DNA of 64,000 nt, taken from assembly GCA_022605955.1 (NCBI GenBank), contig JAKCOZ010000003.1, positions 59,272,179-59,336,178 on the forward strand, written 5' to 3'. Made by a program: the position numbers and the translations under genes. Each line of letters opens with the position of its first letter. Positions within the stretch are counted from its first letter, which is position 1. Source of the stretch: Rallus limicola. Its lineage: Eukaryota; Chordata; Aves; Gruiformes; Rallidae. Under the pieces are notes generated by a model. The model was not told the origin of the DNA and did no database searches. It saw nothing but the letters and a program-made list of their open reading frames with translations. Below, one piece after another: positions 25,401 to 37,604 of the stretch.

Positions 25401-28400
25401 GAAAATCATACACCTCTTACGGCACATGAAAAGAGTGAAGGGGTCACTCAGGCCCGTGTTTCTCAGGCCAGTCAGGCCTTGTGAGATTCTCAGAAGCATA
25501 CGGATGCAAACCCTCAAAGCATCAGGTCACAACCTCTGAGTGCAGGGAGAAGCCCTCTGGTTTTTAAACATACCCCTCAGGAGCTGTCTGTGTTTTTATG
25601 CACATAGATACCTAACTCTGTTGAGAAGCATGTAGGTTCTGCCTATAAAGGAACTAGTCAAAAGCCAGATGAGCATTTAAACATGGGTTCAAGCCTGAGC
25701 CAATAAGTTCTGCTGAGGGTTGGATGGGATATATTTGTTTGGGCTCAATACTCTGTTGGCATAGTTGTATAGGTTTTGGATAGGAGCTTCTTCATGTCCT
25801 AGGAATCTGGCAGATGTCAGAGAGCCTGTGTATATAAATACACATACCTGCAGTTCAGCAGAGACGTGGTATAGTCCTGTTCTTAACTGAAAGTAGATGG
25901 GACTTCAATAACTAAGGCCCTTGGTTGCTGCTGCTAAGGGGATTTAAAAGATGTGTCCACACTGTGTACCACAGTGTAGCAATACAGGAGCAGTTCATCT
26001 GCAATAGCAGGAAGACCTGACCAACACTATGATGTAACACAGCTAAAGTGCTAAAGGCAAGATTTAGGTGCATGGCAAGCATTTGAAATGTATCCCTCCT
26101 GGTCTTCAGCTGACACACTCAGAGGGGCCTATGTAGTTCAGATCAGCCAGCCCCATGTGAGGGAATATTAAAGCACTTCAGCAGATACCAGGGGCATTTG
26201 TGTGGGCAGGGGATTACAGTCACGTTCAGCTCCAGAGAGCTTACATGTGAGGGAAGAAGCTTAGCTATCATTACAATTGCTGAGGATCTAGAAGAGCAAT
26301 ACAGCTTAATCTGAGGGTCACTGCTCCTTTTGCACACTCTCCAGATCTCCATAAACTGATGGGACTTTACATCCTCACTCACACATTAATGGAAGTGTTG
26401 TAGTCTTGGTCTGATTCGTACCCTACAAAACAAGTTAACCACACAAGGGACAAATGGGATCTAGCGTACATGCACAAGAAGAAATCCTACTTCCAAACAC
26501 TCTTACTATGGTGAAAACTAAAGTTCTGGTGTATTTACAGAACTACATCTTTTAACTGAAGCATACTGCTTCCCAATAACAGCCATTCATATATGTTTTA
26601 TAATCTGATATGAGACATTCAAATTAACAGCAAAATCAACAGTACAATCACATGCAGCTTGGGAAAATAGCGTTGGATTCCTTGGCATTGTGCATGTTTG
26701 AATTCTCCATCCTAGGCTGCATGAAGATGCAATAATTGCACAGAATAAAATTCACAATCAAAATTTCCAAAATTACCAGACTTCTGTAATAAAGCACAAT
26801 TTTGTTAGCACTCTTAAAGGATTAACTGAAGTTAACATTGTAGTTGAATGTCTTAAAAGCATATTTGTTGCAATTCCTTTCACCATAAACCCTCTTGCAA
26901 TTTTGAAACAAGCTAACAATATCACAGAATCACAGAATCTTAGGGGTTGGAAGGGACCTCAAGAGATCGTCTGGTCCAACCCCCCTGCCAAAGCAGGCTA
27001 TCTCATATTGCATAGATAGGCATCCAGACGAGACTTGATTATCTCCAGAGAAGGAGACTCCACCACCTCCCTGAGCAGCCTGTCCCAGGCTCTGTCACCC
27101 TCACTGTGAAAAAGTTCATCCGCATGTTGGTGCGGAACTTCCTATGCTCCAGCTTACAGCCATTGCCCCTTGCCCTGTCCCCACAGACCACTGAAAACGG
27201 GCTGGCCAATTCCCCCTGCATCCCCAGTCTTTTTCTTACATAAAGATAGTGGTAATAATTTAATTAAAAGCTGAAAAATTGTAAAAAGTATGAAGAACAA
27301 AAGCTCATATTGCAATACCTATTTCCAAGTAAAATTCCGTAACTGTCTTTAACAGATGTGTTTAGAAATTCTTTACACACCACAGCATATAATTTCTTTT
27401 TATGATCATGACTAAGAAGTTTAGAGCTGGTGTAGGTAGAGGAGAAAACACTTTTGAATGCAACACTGATTTAAGTACAGGATTATTTTGAAAGAGTTGG
27501 TGTGTCTATATTGATCTGCTACTTCAAAATGAGATCTAGGGAGAAAGGATATCTTTTTCAAGCCTTCTGATCAGTCCAAGAAAAGTAGCCTGGGGTCAAA
27601 GAGAATGTGAAATGAAATCTAGACAAAAAGCAGTAAATTCCATAAAGCTGCTGTAGCAGCTGCTTTCCTTTAACACATAAGGAACTTTGATGTGATCCTG
27701 GCTGAGAAGCAAGAAGTTAACAATTTGCTGTCACAGAAAATGCATCCACACAGGGATAGGGGAAATCAGCCCAAGCTTTCAGCTCACATCTGGAGCTCCT
27801 CAGATTTCTGAGCAGATGGCTAATAATTTCCATTGTTGGATCCAGACTTGCATTTGATTTTTCCTGTTTTGGTTTTGTTCTCATTTGAATCTGAAATCAA
27901 AAGAAGTCTGGGGTGGGTGGGTTTTTTTTTTTTTATACCAGTATAGCTGGAATCTCATTAAAAATGTCATTTTTGTGAGGGACAGTAACCACTGTGATTG
28001 AACAGTTCCCCTTTAAGAAGTTAAGAGATGGCCATAAAATGCCAAGTCACTATGTAAACTTCAGACATCCAGGTGCAGCAATTCTGCCTGTAACACATTT
28101 ACTGATCATCAGATGAGAGGATCACAGACTCACAAAAGACGTAACTCTCCTCCCTGCCCACACAAGTTGGATAGTCATTCCCTGCCTGCTACTTTGCTGA
28201 GGGCAATTTGAATTGTCCGATCCGGGAGGTTTTGTACTGCTTGGAACCATAGAATCACAGAATCTTTAAGGCTGAAAAAGACCTCTAATATCATCACAGC
28301 CAACCATCTGTCCAATACCACCATGTCAACTAAACCATGTCCTAGAGTGCCACATGTACATATTTTTTAACACCTCCAGGGATGGTGACTCCACCACCTC

Positions 28401-31400
28401 TCTGGGAAGCCTGCTCCAGTGCCTGGCCACTTTTTTCATTGAAGAATTTTTTCCTAATATCCAATCTAAACTTCCCCTGACACAACTTGAGACCATTTCC
28501 TCTTATCCTATTGCTAGTTTCTTGGGAGAAGAGACCAACACCCACCTCTGCACAGGCACCTCTCAGGTAGTTGTAGAGAGCGGTAAGGTCTCCCCTCAGC
28601 CTCCTCCAGACTTAACAACCCCAGTTCCCTCAGCCGCTCCTCACCAGGCCTGTGCTCTAGACCCTTCACCAGATTTGCTGCTCTTCTCTTGGACACACTC
28701 CAACTCTTCAATATCCTTCCTGCAGTGAGGGGCCTAAAACTGAACATAGCACTCCAGGTGCAGCCTCACCAGTATTGAGTATAGGAGGACAATCACCTCC
28801 CTAGTCCTGTTGGCCACAGTATTCCTGATAGAAGCCTGGATGCCACTGACCTTCTTGGCCACCTGAGCACACTGCTGGCTCATGCTCAGCCGTCTGCCAA
28901 CCAACACCCCTACATCTTATTCTGCCAGGCAGCTTTCCAGCCACTCTGCCCCAAGCCTGTAGTGTTGCTTGGGGTTGTTAGGACCAAAATTCAGGACCCA
29001 GCTCTTGGCTTCTTCTGAAACACTTTCCTCAGCCAAAACATCTCACGTGAAGCATAGCTTTCACTTTCTTAGTTTCCCCTTTTGGTCTCCACCCCTTTTT
29101 TTTACTAAGGGTACTGGGCAACTGGTAAGAGAGAAAAAAGCACTGAACATTGAATCCCAGCAACTGCACTTCTACAGGACCTCCAAAGAAAATACCTAAT
29201 GGTAGTTAGCATGAAAGACTAATGTGTATGGATTTCACACATTCAGTTAAAAGCCATATCCAGCCTAAATGCAGGGGATATATAAAAACTAATTAAATAA
29301 CTTTTGTCAGAAATTCATTTCAATACCAGCTTTTTGTTGCATCATTCTAGAGAGACTTAAAAGTAAATAAAAGCTGAAATGAAGGTCCTGACCTGCAAAC
29401 ACTTGCCCATATGCTCACTTTTAGTCATGAATAGTCCTATTGAATGTAAAGAGCTGAGTTGTCTTCCAGTTTGATTCAATGGGAGTTTTGTTACTGGTGT
29501 TTAATAGCCTTGGAGCAGGCCCTAGAAGAACATCTCTGTCAGGAAAATAAACAGACCACAAATACAGGAAAAAATTCTGTAGCTGAATCCTCTACACATG
29601 TGCATTTTATGAACAACTGCCTGAACTGCATTTTCTCAGGTTGCATTCATGGCTTCCATGGCTACTCACTTCAGCAACCAGAACAGTGGGATCATCTTCA
29701 GTAGTGTTGAAACCAATGTGGGGAATTTTTTTGATGTCATGACTGGGAGATTTGGCGCTCCAGTGAATGGTGAGTATTTTCAAAATAAAATAATGCAATT
29801 CTGGGACCAGTAGTGACTAAGTAACTGCCTTTGCAAAAGGCACTGATGAGTCTTGATCTGCATAGCTCTTGCTACCTACTTTCAGGAAAAATTAAATTGG
29901 AAACTGAGTAAGCTAAGAGAGGGCTTGCCAGCTAGTGGAAGTATTGCTGGCACAAAGGCAAGAGAAAGAGGCATGGCCAGAGTTGGGAAGGGAGCAGAAT
30001 CATCTATTCTGAGACCTTTAGCCCTTGAGCCACTGTGATGAGAAAACTATGGCCTTGATGTTGCAGCAGCAGCTTTGCAGTTGCCTCCTCCACCCCCTGC
30101 CTTCAGTCACTCTCTTCATCATCATCTTTCCTCATACCAGTTCAGCTGTAAGCTAGCCTGCAACAGACACGTGGTTGGAAATGGGCTATTGCAGGTTTTC
30201 CCTGAGTTATTTTTCAGCTGCATCAATCTCTCATCTTATGCAGCTGTGCTGAAGGAAAAACAACAGGAGACAGGGGAGGCAGCTCATAACCAGAAACACA
30301 TCTAAACAAAGGCCCAAACTAGATTTCTCTACTTGGCTTTTCTCACCCTGACATTCATTTACCACTGCTATGGGAAATTATATGAAAGTCAGGCCCTCCA
30401 AATTTGCTGTAGCACATATTACTGACAGTTTGGTGGGGAGATGTCCTCACAGCTACTTCATTTTGAGGTTAATGTATATAGGTGGATGTCAATGAACTTT
30501 GACCCACAATGATTTGATGACTTTGATGCTAACTCCAACTGCAGGGTCAATGCTACAGACAGGAGTATGTCTTTCTGCCTGGGGGAGTCTTGTAGAGCTC
30601 ATGTCATACTACATGGTTGTACTGACAAAATTGTTGGAACCTTCCAGAGAGAGAAAGAGCTAAAAAGAAAAAGGGCGGTGGTAAGTGTGTGTTGTGTGAG
30701 AAGAGAAAGGAGTGCCCATGTCTGCATTGCTGGGACGCAGTACAGCCAGGTGAGCAGCAGTGAATGCTGCTAAAAACCACTCTTGTCCTTCCTGACCGGG
30801 GTGACATGCTGGCTGCCTGACAGCTGCTGAGGCTGAGGTCTGGCTGGCCTGGAGGCTGCCCTTTTGGGAGAGGGCAGAGGCAAGAAGGTAAGGGAAAAAA
30901 GGTGAGAGAGGGGTCACTAGAGTCAGCCTCTGGGAAATTTTCCTTTTAGTGAGAAGGAAGGAATGAGTGGTTCCCCCATGTTCAGATGCAGTCATTTCTC
31001 TGGAGCAGGATGTGTCTGAACCCCTGCCACTTGTAGAATAAAATTTAACCAGATTTTGACACACTGTAAACAAGCAAAATACCCACTGGCAACTGGAAGG
31101 TAATTTTGGCTTCAGATCCTATGTTTTCTAAGCAAGAAGCACAAATCTGTAATGTGATTACCTCCCTCTATGAAGCAAACATGTTGTGTTTGGTAATATT
31201 TTCAGGAGTGTATTTCTTCACCTTCAATATGATGAAACATGAAGATGTGGAGGAAGTGTATGTGTACCTGATGCACAATGGTAATACAGTTTTCAGCTTA
31301 TATAGGTAAGTGAAGGGCCATTTTAATGCAGAAGACATGTTTGCACAGGTGTCATATCTTGCACACATTTCAAGAAACAGGAAACTCTTCCTTTTTAAAA

Positions 31401-32498
31401 GAAATTCTGTGACGCAAAATAAGCAGCAAGGAGAAATTATTGTATTTTGCCTTTCTCAGCCTGTAAATTTGGATCATACCTGCCACAGATCCTGGTCCTA
31501 AAATCCAGCTGCTATCAGAAGTTCCAGAAAGCTCAGGGAAAAGGAATTAGTTCTGCAGATCAGGGTTGAAGTCCAGTGGTAACATGCTGTCCTTCTGCTA
31601 AAATGAATCTTCATCTTCATTTTGCCTGTTAGAATAGTAAGTTTTGTTAAAGGTTAGGGGAGATCAATTTACTTTAAAGGTGGAGAGCATTTAAACTGCA
31701 TTAGAAAGAATGAGATAGAAGCAAAGGTCTTCAATTTGCTGGCTTTGTTATCATTAGCACATGGAATAAAAAGTTTCTAAACTCTTTATGTTAGCTAGAG
31801 AATTATCAAGAATAGGCTTCACTTCTAGCTTACCAACTTCTACTAGGGCCGGGTCAAGAAGCTTGTAGATAGATGGGTATGAGAGAAAAAGATTTGTTTG
31901 GAAAAAGCTATTGTTTAATACCATCCAGGAGTTTGATGCCAGAACCAAGCTTCTTTCCTCTAATTTAAAATTAGGTAAGGTGAATCCAAGGGGAAAAGAT
32001 CATCACAGGAAATCCAGAGTGTTGCGATGAATGAGCAGTTTTATTTTAAACGACAAATTTGTTCCTTTGCTCTGGAAAAAAAACCCCACATAAATTAAAC
32101 TTCCAGAATTTCAGAAAGGAATGAAATCATGTAATTAAGTAAGGTGTAAAATTTGAGTCAGATTTAGTGCAGAAAGGTCCAAAAATTTCCTCATAAAGCT
32201 GAAAAAACAGGCAAGACTTTCGAGGAGGTTTTGCTGAGGGTAACAATGTGCTTTCTTGGATTCCTTTTTTTTTTTTTTTTAAAGTTTTCTTGGTCATTGA
32301 GAAACAAAAAGCTGACTTGTTAAAATATTCATCTTTAGCTATGAATCGAAAGGGAAAGCAGACACTTCAGGAAACAGTGCAGTGCTAAAACTTGCCAAGG
32401 GAGATGAAGTCTGGCTGCGAATGGGAAATGGAGCCCTCCACGGGGACCATCAACGCTTCTCCACCTTTGCTGGATTTCTTCTGTTTGAAACCAAGTAA
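16148..32498 (+). CDS. C1QTNF3: C1QTNF3 (CTRP3), complete, six exons
   Basis: Secreted C1q/TNF-related adipokine. Join: 16148-16231 (or to 16435), 21277-21388, 24929-25083, 29640-29769, 31206-31305, 32339-32498. All introns are GT-AG and the phases fit. The short form is 246 residues, equal to the human short form; the long form is 314 against 319 in human. In short-form numbering: signal peptide 1-22 (hydrophobic core [12 protein letters not shown]); cysteines C39, C42 and C43 that could cross-link chains; twenty unbroken Gly-X-Y triplets from G54 to P113; C1q domain about 118-246 ending FLLFETK. Start ATG 16148 is chosen because it has strong context (A at -3, G at +4) and places the signal peptide as in human. 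As in human, AMACR follows on the same strand. Family function (metabolic and anti-inflammatory signalling) is known from mammals, not seen here. Confidence 0.96.
16436..21276 (+). other. C1QTNF3: C1QTNF3 intron 1
   Basis: About 4.8 kb, AT-rich, ending CCTTAG. No interspersed repeat or additional exon was recognised in it. An open frame at 17509-17949 begins with TTG, not ATG, and is not called. Confidence 0.7.
21277..21388 (+). CDS. C1QTNF3: C1QTNF3 coding exon 2
   Basis: 112 bases starting in phase 0 after CCTTAG and ending GCCAG|GTAAAG in phase 1. Encodes PPQTG, the cysteine cluster CSSCC and the first collagen triplets [10 protein letters not shown]. Confidence 0.94.
22969..23985 (+). 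mobile_element. CR1 LINE fragment (host copy), split by an antisense CR1
   Basis: The 5'-truncated CR1 begins with AGGACTTGGGGTGTTGGTTG before 22997 and resumes at 23381 with GCTCAACATGAGCC, two pieces contiguous in the CR1 consensus. It then runs through the ORF2 C-terminal segment ([15 protein letters not shown]) to the CR1 3' end near 23985. It carries stops and frameshifts and is dead. It lies in C1QTNF3 intron 2, in the sense orientation. Confidence 0.85.
22997..23380 (-). mobile_element. CR1 LINE fragment inserted in the host CR1
   Basis: Minus-strand CR1 3' segment. Its 3' end is at the left (ATCACAGAATCACAGGGG followed by TTGGAAGGGACCTC) and its truncated 5' end at 23380. It interrupts the sense-strand CR1, so it is the younger of the two. 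Confidence 0.87.
24929..25083 (+). CDS. C1QTNF3: C1QTNF3 coding exon 3, collagen region
   Basis: 155 bases from TTCAAG|GA to CTACAG|GTACAA. Encodes the rest of the collagen stretch: [10 protein letters not shown], then charged triplets GEKGDKGD and GPRGERG, ending IPPELQ. Nearly identical in pattern to the human protein. Confidence 0.95.
26921..27226 (-). mobile_element. CR1 LINE 3' fragment
   Basis: About 300 bp. Starts ATCACAGAATCACAGAATCT then TTGGAAGGGACCTCAAGAG and ends near CCCCCTGCATCCCC. Same subtype as the antisense copies at 22997 and 61711, judging by shared wording over its length. Confidence 0.88.
28248..29012 (-). mobile_element. CR1 LINE 3' fragment, about 765 bp
   Basis: Starts CATAGAATCACAGAATC and continues through CTCCACCACCTCTCTGGGA, CAGCCGCTCCTCA and GCACACTGCTGGCTCATG towards the 5' part of the CR1 tail. 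More diverged from the TTGGAAGGGAC subtype (it reads CTGAAAAAGACCTC), so probably a different, older subfamily. Antisense to C1QTNF3. Confidence 0.87.
29640..29769 (+). CDS. C1QTNF3: C1QTNF3 coding exon 4, C1q domain start
   Basis: 130 bases from CTCAG|GTTGCA to AATG|GTGAGT. Encodes [14 protein letters not shown] through [12 protein letters not shown], the first strands of the C1q domain, nearly identical to human. Confidence 0.95.
31206..31305 (+). CDS. C1QTNF3: C1QTNF3 coding exon 5
   Basis: 100 bases from TTTTCAG|GA to TATAG|GTAAGT. Encodes [17 protein letters not shown] and [13 protein letters not shown] of the C1q domain. Confidence 0.95.
32339..32498 (+). CDS. C1QTNF3: C1QTNF3 coding exon 6 and stop
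   Basis: 160 bases from CTTTAG|CTAT to the TAA at 32496-32498. Encodes [20 protein letters not shown] and the closing [10 protein letters not shown], the characteristic C1q C-terminus. Confidence 0.95.
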
Positions 32499-32500
32499 GA

Positions 32501-32506
32501 AATAAA
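32501..32506 (+). terminator. C1QTNF3: Proximal AATAAA after the C1QTNF3 stop
   Basis: AATAAA begins two bases after the stop codon. If used it would leave almost no 3' UTR. It could be chance in AT-rich sequence. Confidence 0.25.
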
Positions 32507-34359
32507 GAAACAACCCAATAGATGTTTATCTGAGGAAACTTCTTTTTTGGAACTGGTATTTTTCTTTGGACTGTGGAATAGCATTACAACATTGAAAGAT
32601 CACAAAGGCTTGTTTTGATGCAATGGATTGCTATTTGTGTATCAGAGATGAGCTAAATACATTGGGCAGTTGACACAGACTGACAGAAAATGCATTGCCA
32701 TCTCAGTTGGATCCAGTGGATTGTTAAATGTTGCTATTGCTCTCTTCTCTAAAGTGACTATAAAAACAAAGAAAAAGGAGTTTAATTTAGAAAACAGTTT
32801 GTGTAGTACAGTTGATTTGGTCTGTAAATCAGTTAAAGATATGTCAGGAATTGAACAATTGATTCATGTTTTTCTATTCACTTATTCAGTTCTCATTACA
32901 TGTTTGTTTAAGTGTGCATCATGGAAACAGGCCTGAATGAATTTTAAGTAGTCTCAGCTGAGACCAGATTTAGAGAAAGAAGTTTTCACTGGACTAGAAT
33001 AAACTTTACAGATATAAGAAAAAAAATGTGAAAATAAAGATGTCAAGGATTCAGGTTTATTGCATTCCCATCTAAAACATCTGAAGATGTATCTGGTGCC
33101 ATTTGTCATAGATTTTTAGTACATATTTATGCTCATTCACTCTGTCTCTCTTAAAAAAAAAAAAGAGTGGTAGCAATCCCTTAGTAGCAGCTTGAAGCTG
33201 AGGTAATTTAGCTTGCAGTGTGCAGGCGATCAGACAGGGGAACTGTTACATTTCCTCCCAGCCTTGAAATGGTTAAAACCTTATATAACTTAGAGCAAGG
33301 TGTCAAAGCTGGAGAAGCTGGGATATGCCAACAGCACAGAGAAACACATGCTTTGTCGAGTTTGGAGCTCTTTTATAAGGATGTACCCTTTAATATTACA
33401 TATTTACTTAACGGTGAAGTTGTTGATACAGTTTTCCTACCACCCTGCCAAGAATCAGTATGTCAGGAAATGCCTAGATTTCAGTATTTCAGCCTAGCGA
33501 AGCAGCAGCTAACCCAGTTCAATATTTAACCAGTGAAAGCAAAGGCTGGCTGGCTCAGAAGTTCTGGTCACAGTGAACTGGGCCATTCTTCAGCATTAAT
33601 GTTTGCCGCCAGCTTTTCAAAATTTGGGCTCCTGAAATCCTGTCTCGCTGTCTTATTTTCATTGGAATCCGTACCAAATATATTAAGACAATACTGAAGT
33701 TTGAACATCTCTTCTGCACATTCTCGGTCTCCACACACAGCCTAATGAAAAATAAATTTAATTTTAGCAGACATTGCATTTTAACCAGACATTACTTGTT
33801 ATTAATGCATACTGAGCAGGTGAAGTTAGGAAAACATTTATTTGAAGTTATTTTTTTACTGAATATGGATAATAGCACAGCAATAGAGCAAACAAAAATC
33901 TGCCCTATGAATTTGTATGTCCTTGTACACATTCCTGGTGTATGTAAACTACATTTTATGATGAAAAATGCATGTTGATACTTGATGATTATGACTTGTG
34001 ATTTTGGGGTGGGTTTTTTTAGTTTTATGCATCAACCACTGAAAATATTAGCTTTAACAAACTGTAGTCTGATGAGTTTCATTGCCTTTTTATGAACTTG
34101 GGTCACATTTGCACCACACAGGTTTTCAAAATCTGAGACCAGGTTATTTTAATAAACATTTAAGTAAAATTCTGGCATGCCATCAAACTAAACCCCATCA
34201 CCAGGTGATCAGATAATGCTGCTCTTTCAGAGTAAGTGCACAAGTTATATGACATATGCAGCATCATGAAGTCATATTCACAGTAGGAAAAATCTTGGAA
34301 AAAAATATTTCTTGTTGTTTTATGAATGTTCGCTTACTTTGTAACATACACATTTGACC

Positions 34360-34365
34360 AATAAA
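34360..34365 (+). terminator. C1QTNF3: Distal polyadenylation signal, C1QTNF3
   Basis: AATAAA in ACCAATAAAGATT, followed within 40 bases by a GT-rich stretch (TTCTGGTTTGTTCATATC) fitting a downstream element. Best candidate for the main cleavage signal. Confidence 0.5.
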
Positions 34366-34531
34366 GATTGATAGTCATAATACTATTCTGGTTTGTTCAT
34401 ATCTATGTTTACCAAAGACATTACCATTTGGAGACTATGGGGATTAATTCTTACTATGTATTTCTTAAGCATACATTTTTGCTACTGAATGGGAGAAAGC
34501 CAGCATAAGAGTCAAAATATATTTATTTTAC

Positions 34532-34558
34532 GTGTGTGTGTATATATAAATACACACA
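34532..34558. repeat. Imperfect palindrome of TG/TA/CA
   Basis: GTGTGTGTGTATATATAAAT followed by ACACACA: a TG run, a TA core and a CA run forming an imperfect inverted repeat just beyond the C1QTNF3 end. Confidence 0.7.
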
Positions 34559-37167
34559 TAAAGTTTAAATCCATACAGTTTCCTTGGGGGACTTAATTTT
34601 CCTTTATGGCATGGCCATTTTACTCCATTTTGGTCAGAATACAGCACCTAGAAACTATGATATATACAGTCATATAAAGCTCTCTTTTATATTATCTCTC
34701 ATAACAGCCATGATATAAAACAAAGCCAAGTTTTGTAGTTCATATTTTCTGTTGTTTTCATAAATTTTGTGCCACTTGGCCTGCTAAGAGTGGAAATGAA
34801 TCACCACAAAAGCTTCTGACAAACAGCAGCATTGTCTCATTTAACCTTCCAAGGTTAAAGTTGAGGTTTTTTTACATTAAGGTTGAAACTTACTAGTTTT
34901 TATATGAAATCTCTGCAGTCTTTTCTCTGCAAAGTTATTGCATGCAATCTGAGTGCTATAATACTGAGTGTTGTAATACTTCACAAATAAATGGTTAACT
35001 TATGTATTAATTTCAAATATCCTTCAAAATATAGCAGATAATGTAAAAATCTCTGTGTTTGTGTTCTTGTTCCTCAAAATCATCAAGTTTTATATTCAGT
35101 AAGTCATGCAGAATGTATGGGGTTTTTTTTCTCAGAAATGTTTATTAAAATTAGTCATCTTTCCACTGCTGGTGCTAATTGAAAGCCTCTTTTTTGGCAG
35201 ATGCTCGAGACAAAATGTCTTCTGTCAGAGGCTTTTGTCCTCTGTCATAAAATAGGTGGTTATCATATAATTTGTGTTATAAATGAGAAAACTTCTGGAA
35301 ATTCAAAGGCTGCAATTTAGAGTACACGTAATGGTTTCTTGTCTTTGCAAAGCTGAGTCTCTATCTCTCTTTCCCACTTTATGAGCTCCCAGATTTAACC
35401 AAAAGTTGGCAAGGGCTGCAAGCCTTTGCCTGCCACAGAGCTGTGGTCTGGTAGGTGATATTCTGCCTCTGTGGTAGCAGCTGGCATCCTAGCAGGAGAA
35501 AACACTGCCTCACACAGAGACAGTGGAGCTTTGCTCCGTGTAGAACACCAGCACCACTCTTGGTCCCTCCACTCTTGGCCCTCCCTTCCCCAGAGACCCA
35601 GGGTCTGCTGTCTGTCCCTGTTACAGCCTTGCAGAGGTAGCAGCTCCAATCTCTTGCTATGTTAGGGTTGCATTTTGCAGAATAGGGCTGTGTGTTGCTT
35701 GAGAGATGCTGCTTGGAACCCCCTGGCAGAGGTTAAACACAACTGCGTGAGAAAAACATGGCCTAGAATGAAACCTAACTGAAGGAGAGCATCTTAGGAC
35801 TGGGTCCCAGTTTTATGAGTGGTGTTTAAGGAAAGAGGAAGGAAACTCAGTTTAACTAGAAATCCTTGAGGAAAAAATCCATGGATTTAGTTTCAGGGGC
35901 TACTCTGTGTCCTGAGGGTGACTGAATTGATTCAGAGAAAGCAGTTTGGACTGACAACAGTTTGCAGCCTCAGTCCCACAGAAAACCTTGTGAGACAAAA
36001 GGAGAGTTTTAAATAAAGTATGTTTTTAAAAGGGAAAATAAGGAGCACATACTTCACTACAATCTTTGGTCTTCCCAGGGAAATTCTGCATTGAGTTTCT
36101 TACATTACACCCTACTGCCTTCTGAAGCAGTTCTTATTAAAAGTGGGGGTTTTAATTAAAATTGGCAGGGAGTCACTGAGTGTCACTGAGTGGTGCGCTC
36201 TCGGTGCAGTGTGTGCCCTATGGTTCTTCATTCTGGTGAACCAATACCAGAATTTCTCTATTTTGCAGTTCCATTTCAGCAACCAAAGGAAATAATCAAT
36301 GATCAATTCAGATTCAAATATCTGAGGCAACAAAGGGAATTGTGCATAGCAGTGCTCCTCACTGGGGTCGTGCTAGGATACCAACGAAGAAAGACACAAA
36401 CTCCAGAAACTACCTTCCTAAAATGAAATGACTCGTTCAGGCTAAGTCAGTCTTTTCTACCACTCAATGAAAACAGTATATGGATTTTGGAAGAGAGACT
36501 GTAAAGATGACAGTGGGAGAGGCTCAGTATTGCCCATCTGCATTTGAAACGGAGCAAGGCATTCTCCAAGAACACATTCACAGAATGATAAAATCCATGT
36601 GGTGCAAGGTTTTAATAAATAAAGATATTTCTTGTGTTAACTGGTGAAAATTTGTACAAATAGAGTTTTATCCTTCTATGTCTCTGAAAACAATCCATAA
36701 GACTTGAGAAATTCCACAGAAAAAAAGTGTTTTAAAAGAATCACATCATTACAACACCAAGAATGGAAATACCCATGTTAAAATAATCTTTGACATCTTA
36801 GCTCCTGTTTCCTGTGGATGTGTCTCACAATATGTTGTTCCCATCATATAGTCACATGCTACTTCTTGGCTCATCCAGCAGCAATTATATAATGCTCGTT
36901 GAATAAGGGATAGGCCGTATATGACAGCAGAAGATGAGCACAGAACAGCTTTATTCAATAAATTCATCCAAATGTATAGTTAATAAGGCATTACAGAAAA
37001 CAGAGCATACTCATATGTAAGAAACAAGAGTAGAATTCACAGCAGCAACCTTCATTTTACTATTTTCTAAGTTGCAAAGAGGTTCATTTTTTAATCTTAT
37101 CAATTCTTTGAAAGAAAAACACTCCAGGCTCTCACAGGTTACTAAAGTTCATGACAGTCAATGAAGT

Positions 37168-37604
37168 CAAGAGCTGGACTTGTTCAGCCTGGAGAAGAGG
37201 AGGCCCCAGTGAGGCCTTATTGTGGCATTTCAGTGCTTTAGGTACTAAAGGGGAACATTAGTACTCTCCGAGGCCTAAGGGAAAGATGGAGAGGGACTGT
37301 TTATCAAGGACAGGACAAGGGGGTTTAGGCTTTAAACTGGGGCTTAAAAGTTTAAAGTTAGACTTTAAATTAAAAGAGGGGACATTTAGATTAGATATAA
37401 GGAAGAAATTCTTCCCTGTGAGGGCACAGGCTGCTCAGAGACACTGTGGCTGCCCCCTCCCTGGCAGTATTCAAGGCCAGGTTGGATGGGGCTTTGGGCA
37501 GCCTGGGCTACTTGAGAGTGTCCTTGACCACAGCAGGGGGGTGGGACTAGATGGTCTATGAGAACCCTTCCAAACCAAACCATTCTATCAGTCTCAGATT
37601 CTCT
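37168..37604 (+). mobile_element. CR1 LINE 3' fragment
   Basis: Starts GAGCTGGACTTGTTCAGCCT, passes through AGATATAAGGAAGAAATTCT and GTTCAAGGCCAG-like wording, and ends with CAAACCATTCTATCAG. Internal expansion with repeated TTTAAA-type words lies at about 37325-37380. Confidence 0.88.

Larger units (their letters stand above)
25084..29639 (+). other. C1QTNF3: C1QTNF3 intron 3
   Basis: About 4.6 kb ending TTTTCTCAG. Holds two antisense CR1 fragments, annotated separately; otherwise AT-rich with nothing recognised. Confidence 0.8.
32499..34385 (+). other. C1QTNF3: Likely C1QTNF3 3' UTR
   Basis: AT-rich and non-coding. Taken to run to just beyond the AATAAA at 34360, a 3' UTR of about 1.9 kb. 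The end is inferred from the signal only. Confidence 0.5.
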
